Assembly (NCBI GenBank): GCA_004556965.1
Contig: SFFE01000006.1
Location: 45,064-109,063, forward strand
Reading direction: 5' to 3'
DNA length: 64,000 bases
Source: Clostridiales bacterium
Lineage (GTDB): Bacteria; Bacillota; Clostridia; Oscillospirales; Oscillospiraceae
Within the stretch, counting starts at the first letter, position 1. Every line of letters starts with the position of its first letter. Both the position numbers and the translations under genes were made by a program. Of this stretch, positions 25,460 to 34,152 are shown piece by piece. Below the pieces are notes generated by a model that did no database searches, was not told the DNA's origin, and saw only the letters and a list, made by a program, of their open reading frames with translations.

Positions 25460-25902
25460 TCTGATGGTTCCTTTCTTTTTGTCGATTTGATAATCATTGC
25501 GATTCCGAGTACCAATACGAACAGGCAGACAACGGCCCCGGTCAGGCTGTTCATCAGGTGTATTTTCTCCTCGGCCATGCCTTCGAAGGAAACGAGCATC
25601 GACCGCTGCATAGTCAGGACGGACGCGGCTACCTCGGCATACCCGATGCTGCGGATCGCCGCGAGCAGCGGTGAGGGGTCGTGACGCTGCTTCACCGCCC
25701 GGACGACCGCCATTGTGATCTTGTAAAACGTATAGGTCGCAATGGTAATCATGAGGATGGAATCATATGGACGGAAGGCCTTGATTTTCACAAAAAAAAT
25801 CGGCGACAAATATGTCACCGTAAAGGGATATTCAAAAGGAAAGCGCGGACTTGCGTTTGACTCAATGTGGATAAAAAAAGAGAAGCTTCCCGTCACGGCC
25901 AA
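25438..25902 (-). pseudogene. Membrane protein, probably truncated at its 5' end
   Basis: The reading frame of 154 codons encodes two membrane segments (about 50-68, MITIATYTFYKI region, and 118-138, AVVCLFVLVLGIAMII). From FEYPFTVTYLSPIFFVKIKAF onward it resembles, from memory, the C-terminal part of a larger Clostridial membrane protein that has further helices before this point. The first 20 codons look unlike protein-coding sequence, and the only starts are a TTG without a ribosome site or an internal ATG. I infer loss of the 5' part. Its end overlaps the start of the repeat protein gene by 22 bases. Confidence 0.45.
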
Positions 25903-25992
25903 TGCGGGTGGCTTGCGGGCGGGTGCCAGGAAACGCCGGAGGAGATGGACGAGATCATTCGCAGCGAGTACCAGGGGAGCTCCTGAGAACAG

Positions 25993-26042
25993 ATCAACAT
26001 GGGAAACGGCGCAGCAAACGCTGCGCCGTTTCCCATGTTGAT
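25993..26042 (-). terminator. Long perfect hairpin downstream of the DUF1232 gene
   Basis: A perfect 23-bp stem (25993-26015 with 26020-26042) with an AAAC loop lies 34 bases beyond the DUF1232 stop. No clear U-run follows on either strand, so it may be a terminator, an RNA-stabilising hairpin or a repeat remnant. The 150 bases to its left hold no convincing gene. Confidence 0.45.
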
Positions 26043-26076
26043 GAGCCGCACAATGAAAGCGGCTGTTTGTGGAGCG

Positions 26077-26535
26077 TTATGATTTCACATAAGCCATGAT
26101 GTTTTTCAGCAGGCCGGAACCGAACTTCAGGTCGATGAACTGCAGCCAGCTCCGGGCATTGTCCAGAATGCGCGGGTCGCTCAGCCAGTAGCGCATGAGC
26201 ACCCTGCGGTCCACATCCCGCACCAGCTTGCTCACGGACAGCATGGCGACGTATGCATCGTCCAGCACGCCGAGCAGAGGGACCGAGTCAGGGAACAGGT
26301 CGAACGGCGACACGATGTACAGCACCGACGCCAGAAGATCGAGCTTCCGGCCGGTCGGCACGTCAGGGTCGCCCATCAGCTTGCACAGCAGGTAGACAAA
26401 GTCCGGCACACAGGTGACGGCGTCCGCCGTTTTTGCGCCGAAGTGGCTGGCCATGGCGCGGTTCGCCTGATTCCGAAAGCGCTTGTAAAACCGGTCGAAT
26501 GCATTGTCGTCCATGCGCATGGTTGTTTTGGTCAT
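26077..26535 (-). CDS. DUF1232 (YkvA-like) protein
   Basis: The 152-residue protein contains the DUF1232 core LLASVLYIVSPFDLFPDSVPLLGVLDDAYV, quoted here as SPFDLFPD and GVLDDAY, at about residues 78-105. That segment is amphipathic and usually found in small membrane-associated proteins. The molecular role of the family is not known. A clear promoter lies upstream and the start has GGGAGG. It is divergent from the MtaD-like deaminase. Confidence 0.8.
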   Translation of the reverse strand: MTKTTMRMDDNAFDRFYKRFRNQANRAMASHFGAKTADAVTCVPDFVYLLCKLMGDPDVPTGRKLDLLASVLYIVSPFDLFPDSVPLLGVLDDAYVAMLSVSKLVRDVDRRVLMRYWLSDPRILDNARSWLQFIDLKFGSGLLKNIMAYVKS

Positions 26536-26568
26536 AAAAAGACCTCCCGTCTGTCAGTGTCGCCCCTT

Positions 26569-26597
26569 ATTATACCGGAAGCTTCCGGATTCTTCAA
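26569..26597 (-). promoter_or_regulatory. Promoter of the DUF1232 gene
   Basis: On the minus strand TTGAAG (26592-26597) and TATAAT (26569-26574) are 17 bases apart. Confidence 0.75.
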
Positions 26598-26608
26598 CTG
26601 CAATTTGA

Positions 26609-26637
26609 TTGCCAAGCCGCCGCGGCGGCGGTATAAT
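26609..26637 (+). promoter_or_regulatory. Promoter of the MtaD-like deaminase
   Basis: TTGCCA (26609-26614) and TATAAT (26632-26637) are 17 bases apart. It is arranged back to back with the DUF1232 promoter. Confidence 0.75.
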
Positions 26638-26670
26638 GAAAAAATCAAGTTTGAACTGCGAGGGACAGCC

Positions 26671-27933
26671 ATGATTCGATTCTTTCACGGCCGGACGCTG
26701 ACCATGACCGGCGCGCCGGCGATCACGGCGGACGAGGTCTGGGTGGACGGCGGCGCCATTGCCTACGTCGGCCCGGCGAAAGCGGACATGCCCGCCTTTG
26801 AACGCGAGATCGACCTGCGCGGCAACCTGCTGATGCCGGGCTTCAAAAACGCGCACGCACATTCGGGCATGAGCTTCGTGCGCTCCTATGCCGACGATCT
26901 GCCGCTGCAGGACTGGCTCTTCAGCAAGATCATCCCGCTGGAGGACAAGCTCACGCCGGAGGACGTCTACGTGTTTACGAAGCTGTCCATCCTCGAATAC
27001 CTCACCAGCGGCATCACCGCGGCGTTCGACATGTACTACTTCCGCGACGCGATCGCGCAGGCGGCCATCGACTGCGGTTTTCGCACGGTGCTGTGCGGCG
27101 GGGGCGGCCCCGGCAAGCAGCTCGAAGCGGAGTACCGGCGCTACAACAGTCTGCACCCGCTCGTGTCGTATCAGCTCGGCGTACACGCGGAGTACACCAC
27201 GCCGCTCGACCAGCTCCGCGAGGCGGGCGAGGCGGCGCGCGCGCTGCATGCGCCGGTGTTTGCGCACAATTCCGAGACGGCGTCCGAGGTGGCCGAATGC
27301 ATCGGGCGCTACGGCAAAACGCCCACGGAGCTGTTCGAATCACTGGGACACTACGATTACGGCGGCGGCGGGTTCCACTGCGTACACATGACGCAGCACG
27401 ATCTGGAGATCTTCCGCAACCGCGGTCTCTGGGTCGTGACGAATCCCGGCTCCAACGCGAAGCTTGCAAGCGGCGTCGCGCCGCTGGAGGCCATGCGCGC
27501 CATGGGCGTCCATATGGCCATTGGCACGGACGGCGCGTCGAGCAACAATGCGCTCGACTTCTTCCGCGAAATGTACCTCGCCGCCGTGCTGCAAAAGCTG
27601 CGGCAGGGCGACGCTGCCGCGTGCCCGGCGGACACGGTGCTGGAAATGGCGACGGTCGGCGGCGCGCGGGCGATGGGGCTTTCAGACTGCGACTGCATCG
27701 CGCCCGGCAAGCAGGCGGATCTCATCGTCATCGACCTGCACCGGCCGAATATGCAGCCCGTGCACAACGTCGCGCGCAATCTGGTCTACAGCGGCTCCAA
27801 GGAAAATGTGAAGCTCACCATGGTCGCGGGGCGCGTGCTGTACGAGGACGGCGCGTTCTGCATTGGCGAGGACGCAGAGAACATTTACAGAGAGACAGAG
27901 ACGCGGTTTCAGAAATTACTTGCGAGACGGTAA
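26671..27933 (+). CDS. Amidohydrolase, MtaD/TRZ-ATZ family deaminase-like
   Basis: A cytosolic metal-dependent hydrolase of 420 residues. Metal ligands are visible in order: HAHSGM (first His pair), GVHAEYTT, HCVHMTQHD region, and GTDGASSNNALDFF with the catalytic Asp. The C-terminal strand (GKQADLIVIDLHRPN) rebuilds the composite beta domain. The family deaminates methylthioadenosine/S-adenosylhomocysteine or related purine compounds. The true substrate is not shown by the sequence. The ATG at 26671 has GAGGGA upstream and lies 34 bases after the -10. Confidence 0.82.
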   Translation: MIRFFHGRTLTMTGAPAITADEVWVDGGAIAYVGPAKADMPAFEREIDLRGNLLMPGFKNAHAHSGMSFVRSYADDLPLQDWLFSKIIPLEDKLTPEDVYVFTKLSILEYLTSGITAAFDMYYFRDAIAQAAIDCGFRTVLCGGGGPGKQLEAEYRRYNSLHPLVSYQLGVHAEYTTPLDQLREAGEAARALHAPVFAHNSETASEVAECIGRYGKTPTELFESLGHYDYGGGGFHCVHMTQHDLEIFRNRGLWVVTNPGSNAKLASGVAPLEAMRAMGVHMAIGTDGASSNNALDFFREMYLAAVLQKLRQGDAAACPADTVLEMATVGGARAMGLSDCDCIAPGKQADLIVIDLHRPNMQPVHNVARNLVYSGSKENVKLTMVAGRVLYEDGAFCIGEDAENIYRETETRFQKLLARR

Positions 27934-27962
27934 TTGCGCCCAGTACATGCCTATGCTATAAT
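27934..27962 (+). promoter_or_regulatory. Promoter of the cysteine desulfidase-like gene
   Basis: TTGCGC (27934-27939) and TATAAT (27957-27962) are 17 bases apart and begin right after the upstream stop codon. Confidence 0.75.
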
Positions 27963-28023
27963 ATGTTTGCCGAAGAACGGACATTTTTTGGCGAATCAGG
28001 GAAAGATATGGGGAATGCGAGTT

Positions 28024-29304
28024 ATGACAGAAGCAAACATGAACGCCTATGTGGCGATTCTGGAGGAAGAGCTGATGCTCGCCACCGGCTGTACGGAGCC
28101 GATCGCTATCGCATACTGTGCGGCAATGCTGCGTGAAACGCTCGGCGGCGCGCCGGAGACCATTCTGGCGGAGGTCAGCGGCAACATTTTGAAGAACGTC
28201 AAAAGCGTCGTTGTGCCGAATACCGGCGGCATGAAGGGCGTCAACGCGGCAGTGGCCGCGGGCGTCGTCGCCGGGCGGCAGGATGCGGAGCTGCAGGTCA
28301 TTTCCGACGTGTCGGAGACGGAGCTGCAGGCCATCCGGAACTACGCCGCGCAGACGCCCATCACGACCGCGTACCTGGAGGACACGCCGTGCATGCTCGA
28401 CATCCGGCTCACCGGCACGCGCGGCGCGGACAGGGCGATTGTGCGCATTGCAAACAACCACACGAACATCATTCACATGGAGAAAAACGGCGAGGTGCTG
28501 CTGGACAAGCCGCTCGTCGCCTCCGCAGAGGACAATCTGCAGGACAAGAGCGTGCTGAACCTTGCCGAGATTCTGGAGTTCGCCGATCAGGTGCCGCTTT
28601 CGCGCATCGAGGGCGTGGTCGGCCGCCAGATCGACTGCAACTCCGCCATTGCGGAGGAGGGGCTTTCGGGCAAGTGGGGCGCGGCCGTCGGCTGCACGCT
28701 GCTGTCCGGCTCGCAGGACATCCGCACCGAGGCGCGCGCCTATGCCGCCGCCGGGTCCGACGCCCGCATGAGCGGATGCGAGATGCCGGTCGTGATCGTC
28801 TCCGGCTCCGGCAATCAGGGCATCACCGCCTCCATGCCGGTCGTGCGCTATGCAAAGCACCTCGGCGTCTCGCGCGAGAAGCTAATCCGCGCCGTGGCGG
28901 TGTCCGACCTCATCACCGTCCACCAGAAGACCGGCATCGGCCGGCTGTCCGCGTTTTGCGGCGCGGTCAGCGCCGGCATCGGCGCGGCGGCGGGCATTGC
29001 CTACCTCCATGACGAAAGCTATGACGTCATTGCCGAGACGGTCACGACAGCCATGGGCATGATCTCCGGCACGGTGTGCGACGGCGCCAAGCCCTCCTGC
29101 GCGGCCAAGATCGCTGCGGCGGTCGAGGCGGGGCTGCTGTCCTATGCCATGGCGCGCGCGGGGCGGCGCTTCCACGGCGGCGACGGTATCGTCACCCGCG
29201 GCGTGGAGGGCACGATTGCGAACATCGGCGTGCTCGCCCGCGAGGGCATGCGCGAAACCGACCGCGTTATTTTGAACATCATGCTGGGCTGCGAGGCGGA
29301 CTGA
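28024..29304 (+). CDS. cyuA: L-cysteine desulfidase-family protein (CyuA/YhaM-like)
   Basis: The 426-residue protein belongs to the serine dehydratase alpha/UPF0597 superfamily, whose CyuA members split cysteine to pyruvate, ammonia and sulfide. The N-terminal LATGCTEPIAIAY holds a likely cluster cysteine. SGCEMPVVIVSGSGNQGITASMPVV and CDGAKPSCAAKIA, quoted here as GSGNQGITA and CDGAKPSCA, are hallmark segments with further cysteines. The ATG at 28024 is favoured, although the in-frame ATG at 28015 is also possible. It shares a bidirectional terminator with the convergent TetR gene. Confidence 0.85.
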   Translation: MTEANMNAYVAILEEELMLATGCTEPIAIAYCAAMLRETLGGAPETILAEVSGNILKNVKSVVVPNTGGMKGVNAAVAAGVVAGRQDAELQVISDVSETELQAIRNYAAQTPITTAYLEDTPCMLDIRLTGTRGADRAIVRIANNHTNIIHMEKNGEVLLDKPLVASAEDNLQDKSVLNLAEILEFADQVPLSRIEGVVGRQIDCNSAIAEEGLSGKWGAAVGCTLLSGSQDIRTEARAYAAAGSDARMSGCEMPVVIVSGSGNQGITASMPVVRYAKHLGVSREKLIRAVAVSDLITVHQKTGIGRLSAFCGAVSAGIGAAAGIAYLHDESYDVIAETVTTAMGMISGTVCDGAKPSCAAKIAAAVEAGLLSYAMARAGRRFHGGDGIVTRGVEGTIANIGVLAREGMRETDRVILNIMLGCEAD

Positions 29305-29333
29305 GTCCGTCTTAAGTGATAAGCCCGTAAAAC

Positions 29334-29371
29334 AAACCACCATCGGAACCGAGGTTCCGATGGTGGTTTTG
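29334..29371. terminator. Bidirectional terminator between cyuA and the TetR gene
   Basis: A 17-bp inverted repeat (29334-29350 with 29353-29369) with AAA/TTTT at its ends lies between convergent genes. Confidence 0.8.
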
Positions 29372-29390
29372 CGTGTTTTTGAATACCGGA

Positions 29391-29984
29391 TCACGCCTGT
29401 GGCTGCTTGGTTTCCAGCACCTTGACGCCGTGCATGATGATTTCGCCGGCGAGGACGGCCATTTGCTCCGGCGTCTCCTTCATGCCGGTGTTGATCCAGC
29501 GCAGCGCCAGAGACATGTTGCCGGAGATGATGAACGAACAGAAATAGTCCAGCAGCGCTTCACTGCTCGGATAGAAAATGGAGATAAACTCATACAAGAA
29601 CTCATCGCGCAGAATGTTGCAGATGCGATCGGTGAACGCGATATCACCGTTTTTGCCCAAAAGCACGCGGCAGATGTCCGAATTTTCCGCGACGAACTGG
29701 TACAGATCGGACAAATACGGGAAGGTTTTACCGCTGGTATCCTTGGCGCTGTGCTTCCGGCAGACGCAGGTCAGTCCCTCTGCGACCTCGTCCTCCAGAT
29801 GGGTGAGCAGGTCGTATACATCCTTATAGTGAATGTAGAAAGTGCCGCGGTTGATGTCGGCAATGGCGGCCAGCTCGCGTACGGAAATGTCCTTCACGCT
29901 TTTTTCCGACATGAGCTGCATCAGCGCCAGCCGAAGCTGCCGCTTTGTTTTGCGCACTCTGCGATCCATGGGCTTTTCTTCCAT
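29391..29984 (-). CDS. TetR-family transcriptional regulator
   Basis: The 197-residue protein has an N-terminal TetR helix-turn-helix (KSVKDISVRELAAIADINRG, then TFYIHYKDVYDLL) at about residues 24-58 and an all-helical ligand domain. The N-terminus is basic (MDRRVRKTKRQLR). GGAGG precedes the ATG at 29984. Divergent from it is the DUF1292-DUF2156-amidohydrolase operon, which is a candidate target. The ligand is unknown. Confidence 0.87.
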   Translation of the reverse strand: MEEKPMDRRVRKTKRQLRLALMQLMSEKSVKDISVRELAAIADINRGTFYIHYKDVYDLLTHLEDEVAEGLTCVCRKHSAKDTSGKTFPYLSDLYQFVAENSDICRVLLGKNGDIAFTDRICNILRDEFLYEFISIFYPSSEALLDYFCSFIISGNMSLALRWINTGMKETPEQMAVLAGEIIMHGVKVLETKQPQA

Positions 29985-30027
29985 GTGTCCAGCCTCCTCC
30001 AAATTCTTTGATGAATTCTTGACATAC

Positions 30028-30066
30028 ATTGTAGCACTCAAACGAGCAATAATCAACAATTTGTTG
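30028..30066 (-). promoter_or_regulatory. Promoter of the TetR gene with a possible operator
   Basis: On the minus strand TTGATT (30051-30056) and TACAAT (30028-30033) are 17 bases apart. The inverted repeat CAACAA-T-TTGTTG (30054-30066) overlaps the -35 edge and could be an autoregulatory site. Confidence 0.6.
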
Positions 30067-30187
30067 GCAAAAAAATTAAAAAATTTTCGGATTTTTCAGA
30101 GAAAGTCACAGATTTTCATCCAATTTTTTATGTAGAAGAAAAAAACGGGGAAATGACAGGGCGGCTGCGTCCGGCGGGAAAACGTGG

Positions 30188-30216
30188 TGGAAAAGCGGGG
30201 CGGAATGTGCTATGAT
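30188..30216 (+). promoter_or_regulatory. Extended -10 promoter of the DUF1292 operon
   Basis: TATGAT (30211-30216) is preceded by TGC. The -35 region (TGGAAA, 30188-30193) is poor, so regulation or activation is possible. Confidence 0.45.
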
Positions 30217-30261
30217 AACGGCAATCCTGTGAAAAAGAACGAAACAAAGGAGAACGACGAT

Positions 30262-30564
30262 ATGTTTGAAAACGGAACGTTTGCCATCGCGGGCGAGGAC
30301 GGCAAGCCGGTGCGCTGTGAGGTGCTGTTCACCTATGACTGTGAGGCAAACGGCAGATCCTACGTCGTGTTCACCGTCGGCGAGGGCGACGCGCAGCAGC
30401 TTTTCGCCAACCGCTACACGGCGAACGACGCGGGCGAGCCGCAGCTTTGGCCGCTGGAGGATGAAGCGGAATATCAGATCGTGCGCGGCTGCTTCGAGGA
30501 GCTGAAGGCGAAGCTGATGGAGCAAGCGAATGAGCAGACGGCGGAACCGCAGGCGGAGGCGTAA
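30262..30564 (+). CDS. DUF1292 protein
   Basis: A 100-residue acidic protein of the DUF1292 (YrzB-like) group: FAIAGEDGKPVRCEVLFTY, FTVGEGDAQQLFANRY and the acidic EPQLWPLEDEAEYQIV, quoted by short landmarks (EVLFTY, LWPLEDEAEY). The family is common in Firmicutes and has no assigned biochemical role. The ATG at 30262 follows AAAGGAGA. It is 12 bases before the next gene and probably the first gene of an operon reaching 34091. Confidence 0.78.
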   Translation: MFENGTFAIAGEDGKPVRCEVLFTYDCEANGRSYVVFTVGEGDAQQLFANRYTANDAGEPQLWPLEDEAEYQIVRGCFEELKAKLMEQANEQTAEPQAEA

Positions 30565-30576
30565 TTTTCTCGATTT

Positions 30577-31491
30577 ATGGAAACATTTCAGACCATTACG
30601 ACGCAGGACATCGCGCTGCTCAACCGCTATTTTGCCATGCGCGGCACACGCCTGTGCAACGATTCCGCCGGCGCGGCGGTGCTGTGGCAGCCGTATTTTC
30701 AGGACGCTTATTTGATTTTGGACGATACCCTGCTCCTGCGCGAGGAATTTCCGGGCATCGGTACGGTGTATGCCCCGCCAGTCGGCGCAAACGTGGAACA
30801 CGCTTACGCGTTTCTGGAGCAGACCTGCCGGGAAAGCGGGCAGCCGCTCCGCTTTTTCCCGGTGACGGAGCCGGAGCTTGCCGCGCTGCGCGCGCGGTAT
30901 ACGCACGTGGAGACGACGCTTCTGCGCGACTGGTGCGATTACCTTTACGACGCGCAGGACATGGTGCAGTTCCGCGGCCGCCGCTACAACGGCCAGCGCA
31001 ACCACATCCACCGGTTCCAGCGGCTGTATCCCGACTGGCGGTTTGAGGACGTCACGGCGGACAACCTTCCGGAGCTGCGCGCGTTTTTTGAGACCTTCGC
31101 TGCGCGCTACCGCAAGGAGAACGAGACCGCGCAGGTGGAGGAGCAGTGCGTGCGCGACTTTCTGGCGCATTATTTTGACTATGCCCCGCTCGGCGGCCTG
31201 CTGCGCGCCGGGGGGAAGATCGTCGGCTTCTCCGCGGGCGAGATCGTGGGCGACACGCTCATCATCCACGTGGAGAAAGCGGACATTGCCTACGACGGCG
31301 TGTATCAGGCGCTGGTGAACGAATTTGCCAAACGCTTCGTCACAGAAAGCGTACAGTATATCAACCGCGAGGAGGACGTCGGCGATCCGGGCGTGCGCAA
31401 GTCCAAGGAATCGTACCACCCGCTGCGCCTGCTCGAAAAATATCTGGTGGAAGTCACGCTTGGAACCCATACGGAGAAAGGACGCTTATGA
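30577..31491 (+). CDS. DUF2156 protein, soluble aminoacyl-lipid transferase-like
   Basis: The 304-residue protein matches the C-terminal catalytic part of lysyl-phosphatidylglycerol synthases (DUF2156, two GNAT-like folds) but has no membrane helices. Landmarks are RGRRYNGQRNHIHRF, RKENETAQVEEQCV, and near the end YINREEDVGDPGVRKSKESYHP. These stand-alone forms are widespread in Clostridia; their substrate is unclear and could be a peptidyl or lipid acceptor using aminoacyl-tRNA. Its last codon overlaps the next gene's ATG. Confidence 0.8.
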   Translation: METFQTITTQDIALLNRYFAMRGTRLCNDSAGAAVLWQPYFQDAYLILDDTLLLREEFPGIGTVYAPPVGANVEHAYAFLEQTCRESGQPLRFFPVTEPELAALRARYTHVETTLLRDWCDYLYDAQDMVQFRGRRYNGQRNHIHRFQRLYPDWRFEDVTADNLPELRAFFETFAARYRKENETAQVEEQCVRDFLAHYFDYAPLGGLLRAGGKIVGFSAGEIVGDTLIIHVEKADIAYDGVYQALVNEFAKRFVTESVQYINREEDVGDPGVRKSKESYHPLRLLEKYLVEVTLGTHTEKGRL

Positions 31492-33050
31492 AACTGTATC
31501 ACGGCGCAATTCTGACCTGCGACGCGAAGAACACCGTCGCAAAGTATCTGGTGGAGGATCGGGGACGGATCGTCTATGTCGGCGACCTGAAGCCGCGCAA
31601 ATATGCCGCGGCCGAACTGGTCGAGTTGGGCGAGCAGGCGCTCATTCCCGCCTTTGCGGACAGCCACATTCATTTTGCCAGCTTTGCGACCTTCCACGCC
31701 GGGCTGAACGTGATGGAGGCGAAGAGCAACGCGGAGATTCTGCAGATGCTGCGGGAACACATCGCGCGCACGCAGGAAAAGCTGGTGATCGCCTTCGGCG
31801 CGTCGCCGTACTCCGTGGCGGAGGGCAAGCTCGTCTCCCGCCGGGAGCTGGACGGGGTCTGCCCGGACAAGCCGCTGTTTCTGGTCAAATACGACGGCCA
31901 TGCGTGCGTCGTCAACACCGCGCTGCTGAACAAGGTGAAGCAGAAAATCTCCGGGCTGCGCGGGTATCATGAAGACACCGGCGAGATGAATCAGGAGGCG
32001 TTTTTCGCGGTCTCGGATTACGTCACGAATTCCGTGTCGCCCATGAAGCTTGTGCGGAATATGCAGCACGCGGCGGACTACATGGCGTCCAAGGGCATCG
32101 GCATGATCCACAGCGTCAGCGGCGTAGGCTTTCCCCGCGATCTGGACGTGGATCTGGAGCGCTGGTTTGCCGGCGGGCTGGACAACGGCATGCAGATGCG
32201 CGTGTATTTCCAGACGATGGACGTGAACAAGGCTGTCAAACGCGGCCTGCCGCGCATCGGCGGCTGCTTCGAATCGGCGCTGGACGGCTGCTTCGGCTCC
32301 AGGGACGCCGCGCTGCGCGCACCGTATGAAATGAGCGACGACAAGGGCGTGCTGTACTATAGCGACGAGCAGGTTACGGCGTTCTGCAAGCAGGCGAACC
32401 GCGCCGGGCTGCAGATCGAGATGCACGCCATCGGCGACGCGGCATTCGACCAGGCGACGCGCGCGCTGAAAGCCGCGCTGGACGATTACCCGCGCGCCGA
32501 CCACCGCCACGCCATCATCCACGCCTGCCTGCCGACCGCCGAGGGCATGGAGATCTGCAGGCAGTACCACATCCTGCTCCCGGTGCAGAGCGCGTTCATC
32601 AACTGGCCGCAGGAGCCGGACGCCTATCTGGAAGAGATCCTCGGCGCGCGCAGCGCGCGTCTGAACCCGCTGCGCGACTTTGCAGACCGCGGGATCGTGC
32701 TCAGCGCCGGGTCGGACGGCCCGTGCACGGACCCAGACCCCATCCAGTGGATCCACAGAGCCTGCAACCACAGCCAGCCGGAGCAGTCGCTCTCGCTGTA
32801 TGAGGCGCTGCGCATGTGTACGTACAACGGCTATTACACGAGCTTCGACGAGGCCGGGCGCGGCAGCCTGGAGGTGGGAAAGATCGCGGATATGGTGATC
32901 TTGTCGAAAAACCCGTATGAGATCGACCGCGCCGCGCTGAACACCCTCCGGGTGAACCAGCTCTTGCTGCAGGGCAAGCCGTACCGCAAGCTCAAGCGGA
33001 ATCCGATCGCGCATCTCTTACGAGGGATGCGGAAAGCGAAAAACGCATAA
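31488..33050 (+). CDS. YtcJ-like amidohydrolase
   Basis: A 520-residue metal-dependent amidohydrolase. The metal site is built by ADSHIHFASF, a carboxylated-lysine region around FLVKYDGHACVV, EMHAIGDAAFD, HRHAIIHA, and SAGSDGPCTDPDP with the catalytic Asp. The C-terminal GSLEVGKIADMVIL strand closes the composite domain. Members hydrolyse exocyclic or cyclic amide bonds, but the substrate is unknown here. Its start overlaps the DUF2156 stop (ATGA). Confidence 0.82.
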   Translation: MKLYHGAILTCDAKNTVAKYLVEDRGRIVYVGDLKPRKYAAAELVELGEQALIPAFADSHIHFASFATFHAGLNVMEAKSNAEILQMLREHIARTQEKLVIAFGASPYSVAEGKLVSRRELDGVCPDKPLFLVKYDGHACVVNTALLNKVKQKISGLRGYHEDTGEMNQEAFFAVSDYVTNSVSPMKLVRNMQHAADYMASKGIGMIHSVSGVGFPRDLDVDLERWFAGGLDNGMQMRVYFQTMDVNKAVKRGLPRIGGCFESALDGCFGSRDAALRAPYEMSDDKGVLYYSDEQVTAFCKQANRAGLQIEMHAIGDAAFDQATRALKAALDDYPRADHRHAIIHACLPTAEGMEICRQYHILLPVQSAFINWPQEPDAYLEEILGARSARLNPLRDFADRGIVLSAGSDGPCTDPDPIQWIHRACNHSQPEQSLSLYEALRMCTYNGYYTSFDEAGRGSLEVGKIADMVILSKNPYEIDRAALNTLRVNQLLLQGKPYRKLKRNPIAHLLRGMRKAKNA

Positions 33051-33074
33051 AATCAAATTTCAGGAGGGATCGAA

Positions 33075-33467
33075 ATGCAGGAAGTATATGAATTTCTGAA
33101 AAAGTGCGAGACCTATTATCTTGCCACGGTGGACGGCGACCAGCCGCGCGTGCGCCCGTTCGGCACGGTGAACGTGTTCGAGGGCAGGCTGTACATCCAG
33201 ACCGGCAAGGTCAAGGCCGTGTCGAAGGAGCTGGCCGCGAACCCGAAGCTCGAAATCTGCGCTTATAACGGCGAACAGTGGCTGCGCGTTTCGGCGACCG
33301 CCGTCGAGGACGACCGTGTGGAGGCGCGGCAGGACATGCTCGACCACTACCCGTCCCTGCAGGCGCTGTACAAGGCCGACGACGGCAACACGCAGGTGTT
33401 CTATCTCAAGGACGCGACCGCGACGTTCAGCTCGTTTACTGCCGCCCCGAAAACGGTGCGGTTCTGA
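33075..33467 (+). CDS. Pyridoxamine 5'-phosphate oxidase-family flavoprotein
   Basis: A 130-residue FMN-binding split-barrel protein: YYLATVDGDQPRVRPFGTV near the N-terminus (landmark ATVDGDQPRVRPFG), GRLYIQTGKVKAVSKELAANP and LEICAYNGEQWLRV. It is the short type found in Clostridia rather than true PdxH. The reaction, perhaps a flavin-dependent reduction, is not known. AGGAGGG precedes the ATG. Confidence 0.85.
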   Translation: MQEVYEFLKKCETYYLATVDGDQPRVRPFGTVNVFEGRLYIQTGKVKAVSKELAANPKLEICAYNGEQWLRVSATAVEDDRVEARQDMLDHYPSLQALYKADDGNTQVFYLKDATATFSSFTAAPKTVRF

Positions 33468-33506
33468 CCATCGTCCAGCTTGATACGGAAAGGCGGAGAC
33501 CGGCAA

Positions 33507-34091
33507 ATGATTCGAATCGCAACGGAACTGGACGCGGAGCGGCTGCTGGAGATCTATGCGTATTATGTTGAGAACACGGCGATCACCTTTGAATATGCCG
33601 TACCGTCGGTCGAGGAATTCCGAAGCCGGATGCGGCATACCCTCAGCCGGTATCCGTATCTGGTATCGGAACACGATGGGGTGATCGTTGGGTATGCGTA
33701 TGCCGGCGCGTTTCATGAGCGGAAAGCGTATGACTGGGCGGTCGAAACCACCGTTTACGTTGCAAAAGATGCGAGAAAGCGCGGATACGGCAAGGAGCTG
33801 TACGAGGCGCTGGAGCAAGCCCTGGCGCTGCAGAACATCATCAATTTGAACGCCTGCATCGGCTATCCGGCCGAAGAGGATGAATACCTCACAAAAAACA
33901 GCGCCCAGTACCACGCGCATATGGGCTACCGGCTCGTCGGGACCTTCCACAACTGCGGGTATAAATTCGGCAGGTGGTATCACATGATCTGGATGGAAAA
34001 ATGTCTTTCCGATCATCCGGACCGCCCGCTTCCGGTTCGGCCGTTTGATGAAATTCGGGATGTGCTTGCGGCCCGGTACGGCATCCGGTAA
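33507..34091 (+). CDS. GNAT acetyltransferase, phosphinothricin-acetyltransferase-like
   Basis: The 194-residue protein resembles the PAT/MddA group, which N-acetylates phosphinothricin-like or methionine-sulfoximine-like amino acids. Landmarks are YYVENTAITFEY, the acetyl-CoA loop ARKRGYGKELYEALEQ at about residues 88-105, and GYKFGRWYHMIWMEK. The ATG at 33507 begins the conserved IRIATELDAERLLEIY strand. It closes the operon begun at 30262, since a terminator follows. Confidence 0.83.
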   Translation: MIRIATELDAERLLEIYAYYVENTAITFEYAVPSVEEFRSRMRHTLSRYPYLVSEHDGVIVGYAYAGAFHERKAYDWAVETTVYVAKDARKRGYGKELYEALEQALALQNIINLNACIGYPAEEDEYLTKNSAQYHAHMGYRLVGTFHNCGYKFGRWYHMIWMEKCLSDHPDRPLPVRPFDEIRDVLAARYGIR

Positions 34092-34109
34092 CGGCCCGTG
34101 AAACGAAAA

Positions 34110-34143
34110 AATGAGGCTCCGCCTATTTGGGCGGAGCCTCATT
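34110..34143. terminator. Terminator between convergent genes
   Basis: A perfect 14-bp stem (34110-34123 with 34130-34143). A T-run follows on the minus strand, so it mainly serves the thioesterase gene. Confidence 0.8.
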
Positions 34144-34152
34144 GCGATTCGA

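Noticed and set aside
25742..26041. A plus-strand gene of 99 codons next to the truncated membrane gene
   Set aside because: It has no ribosome site, its end runs into the long hairpin, and its product has no recognisable features.
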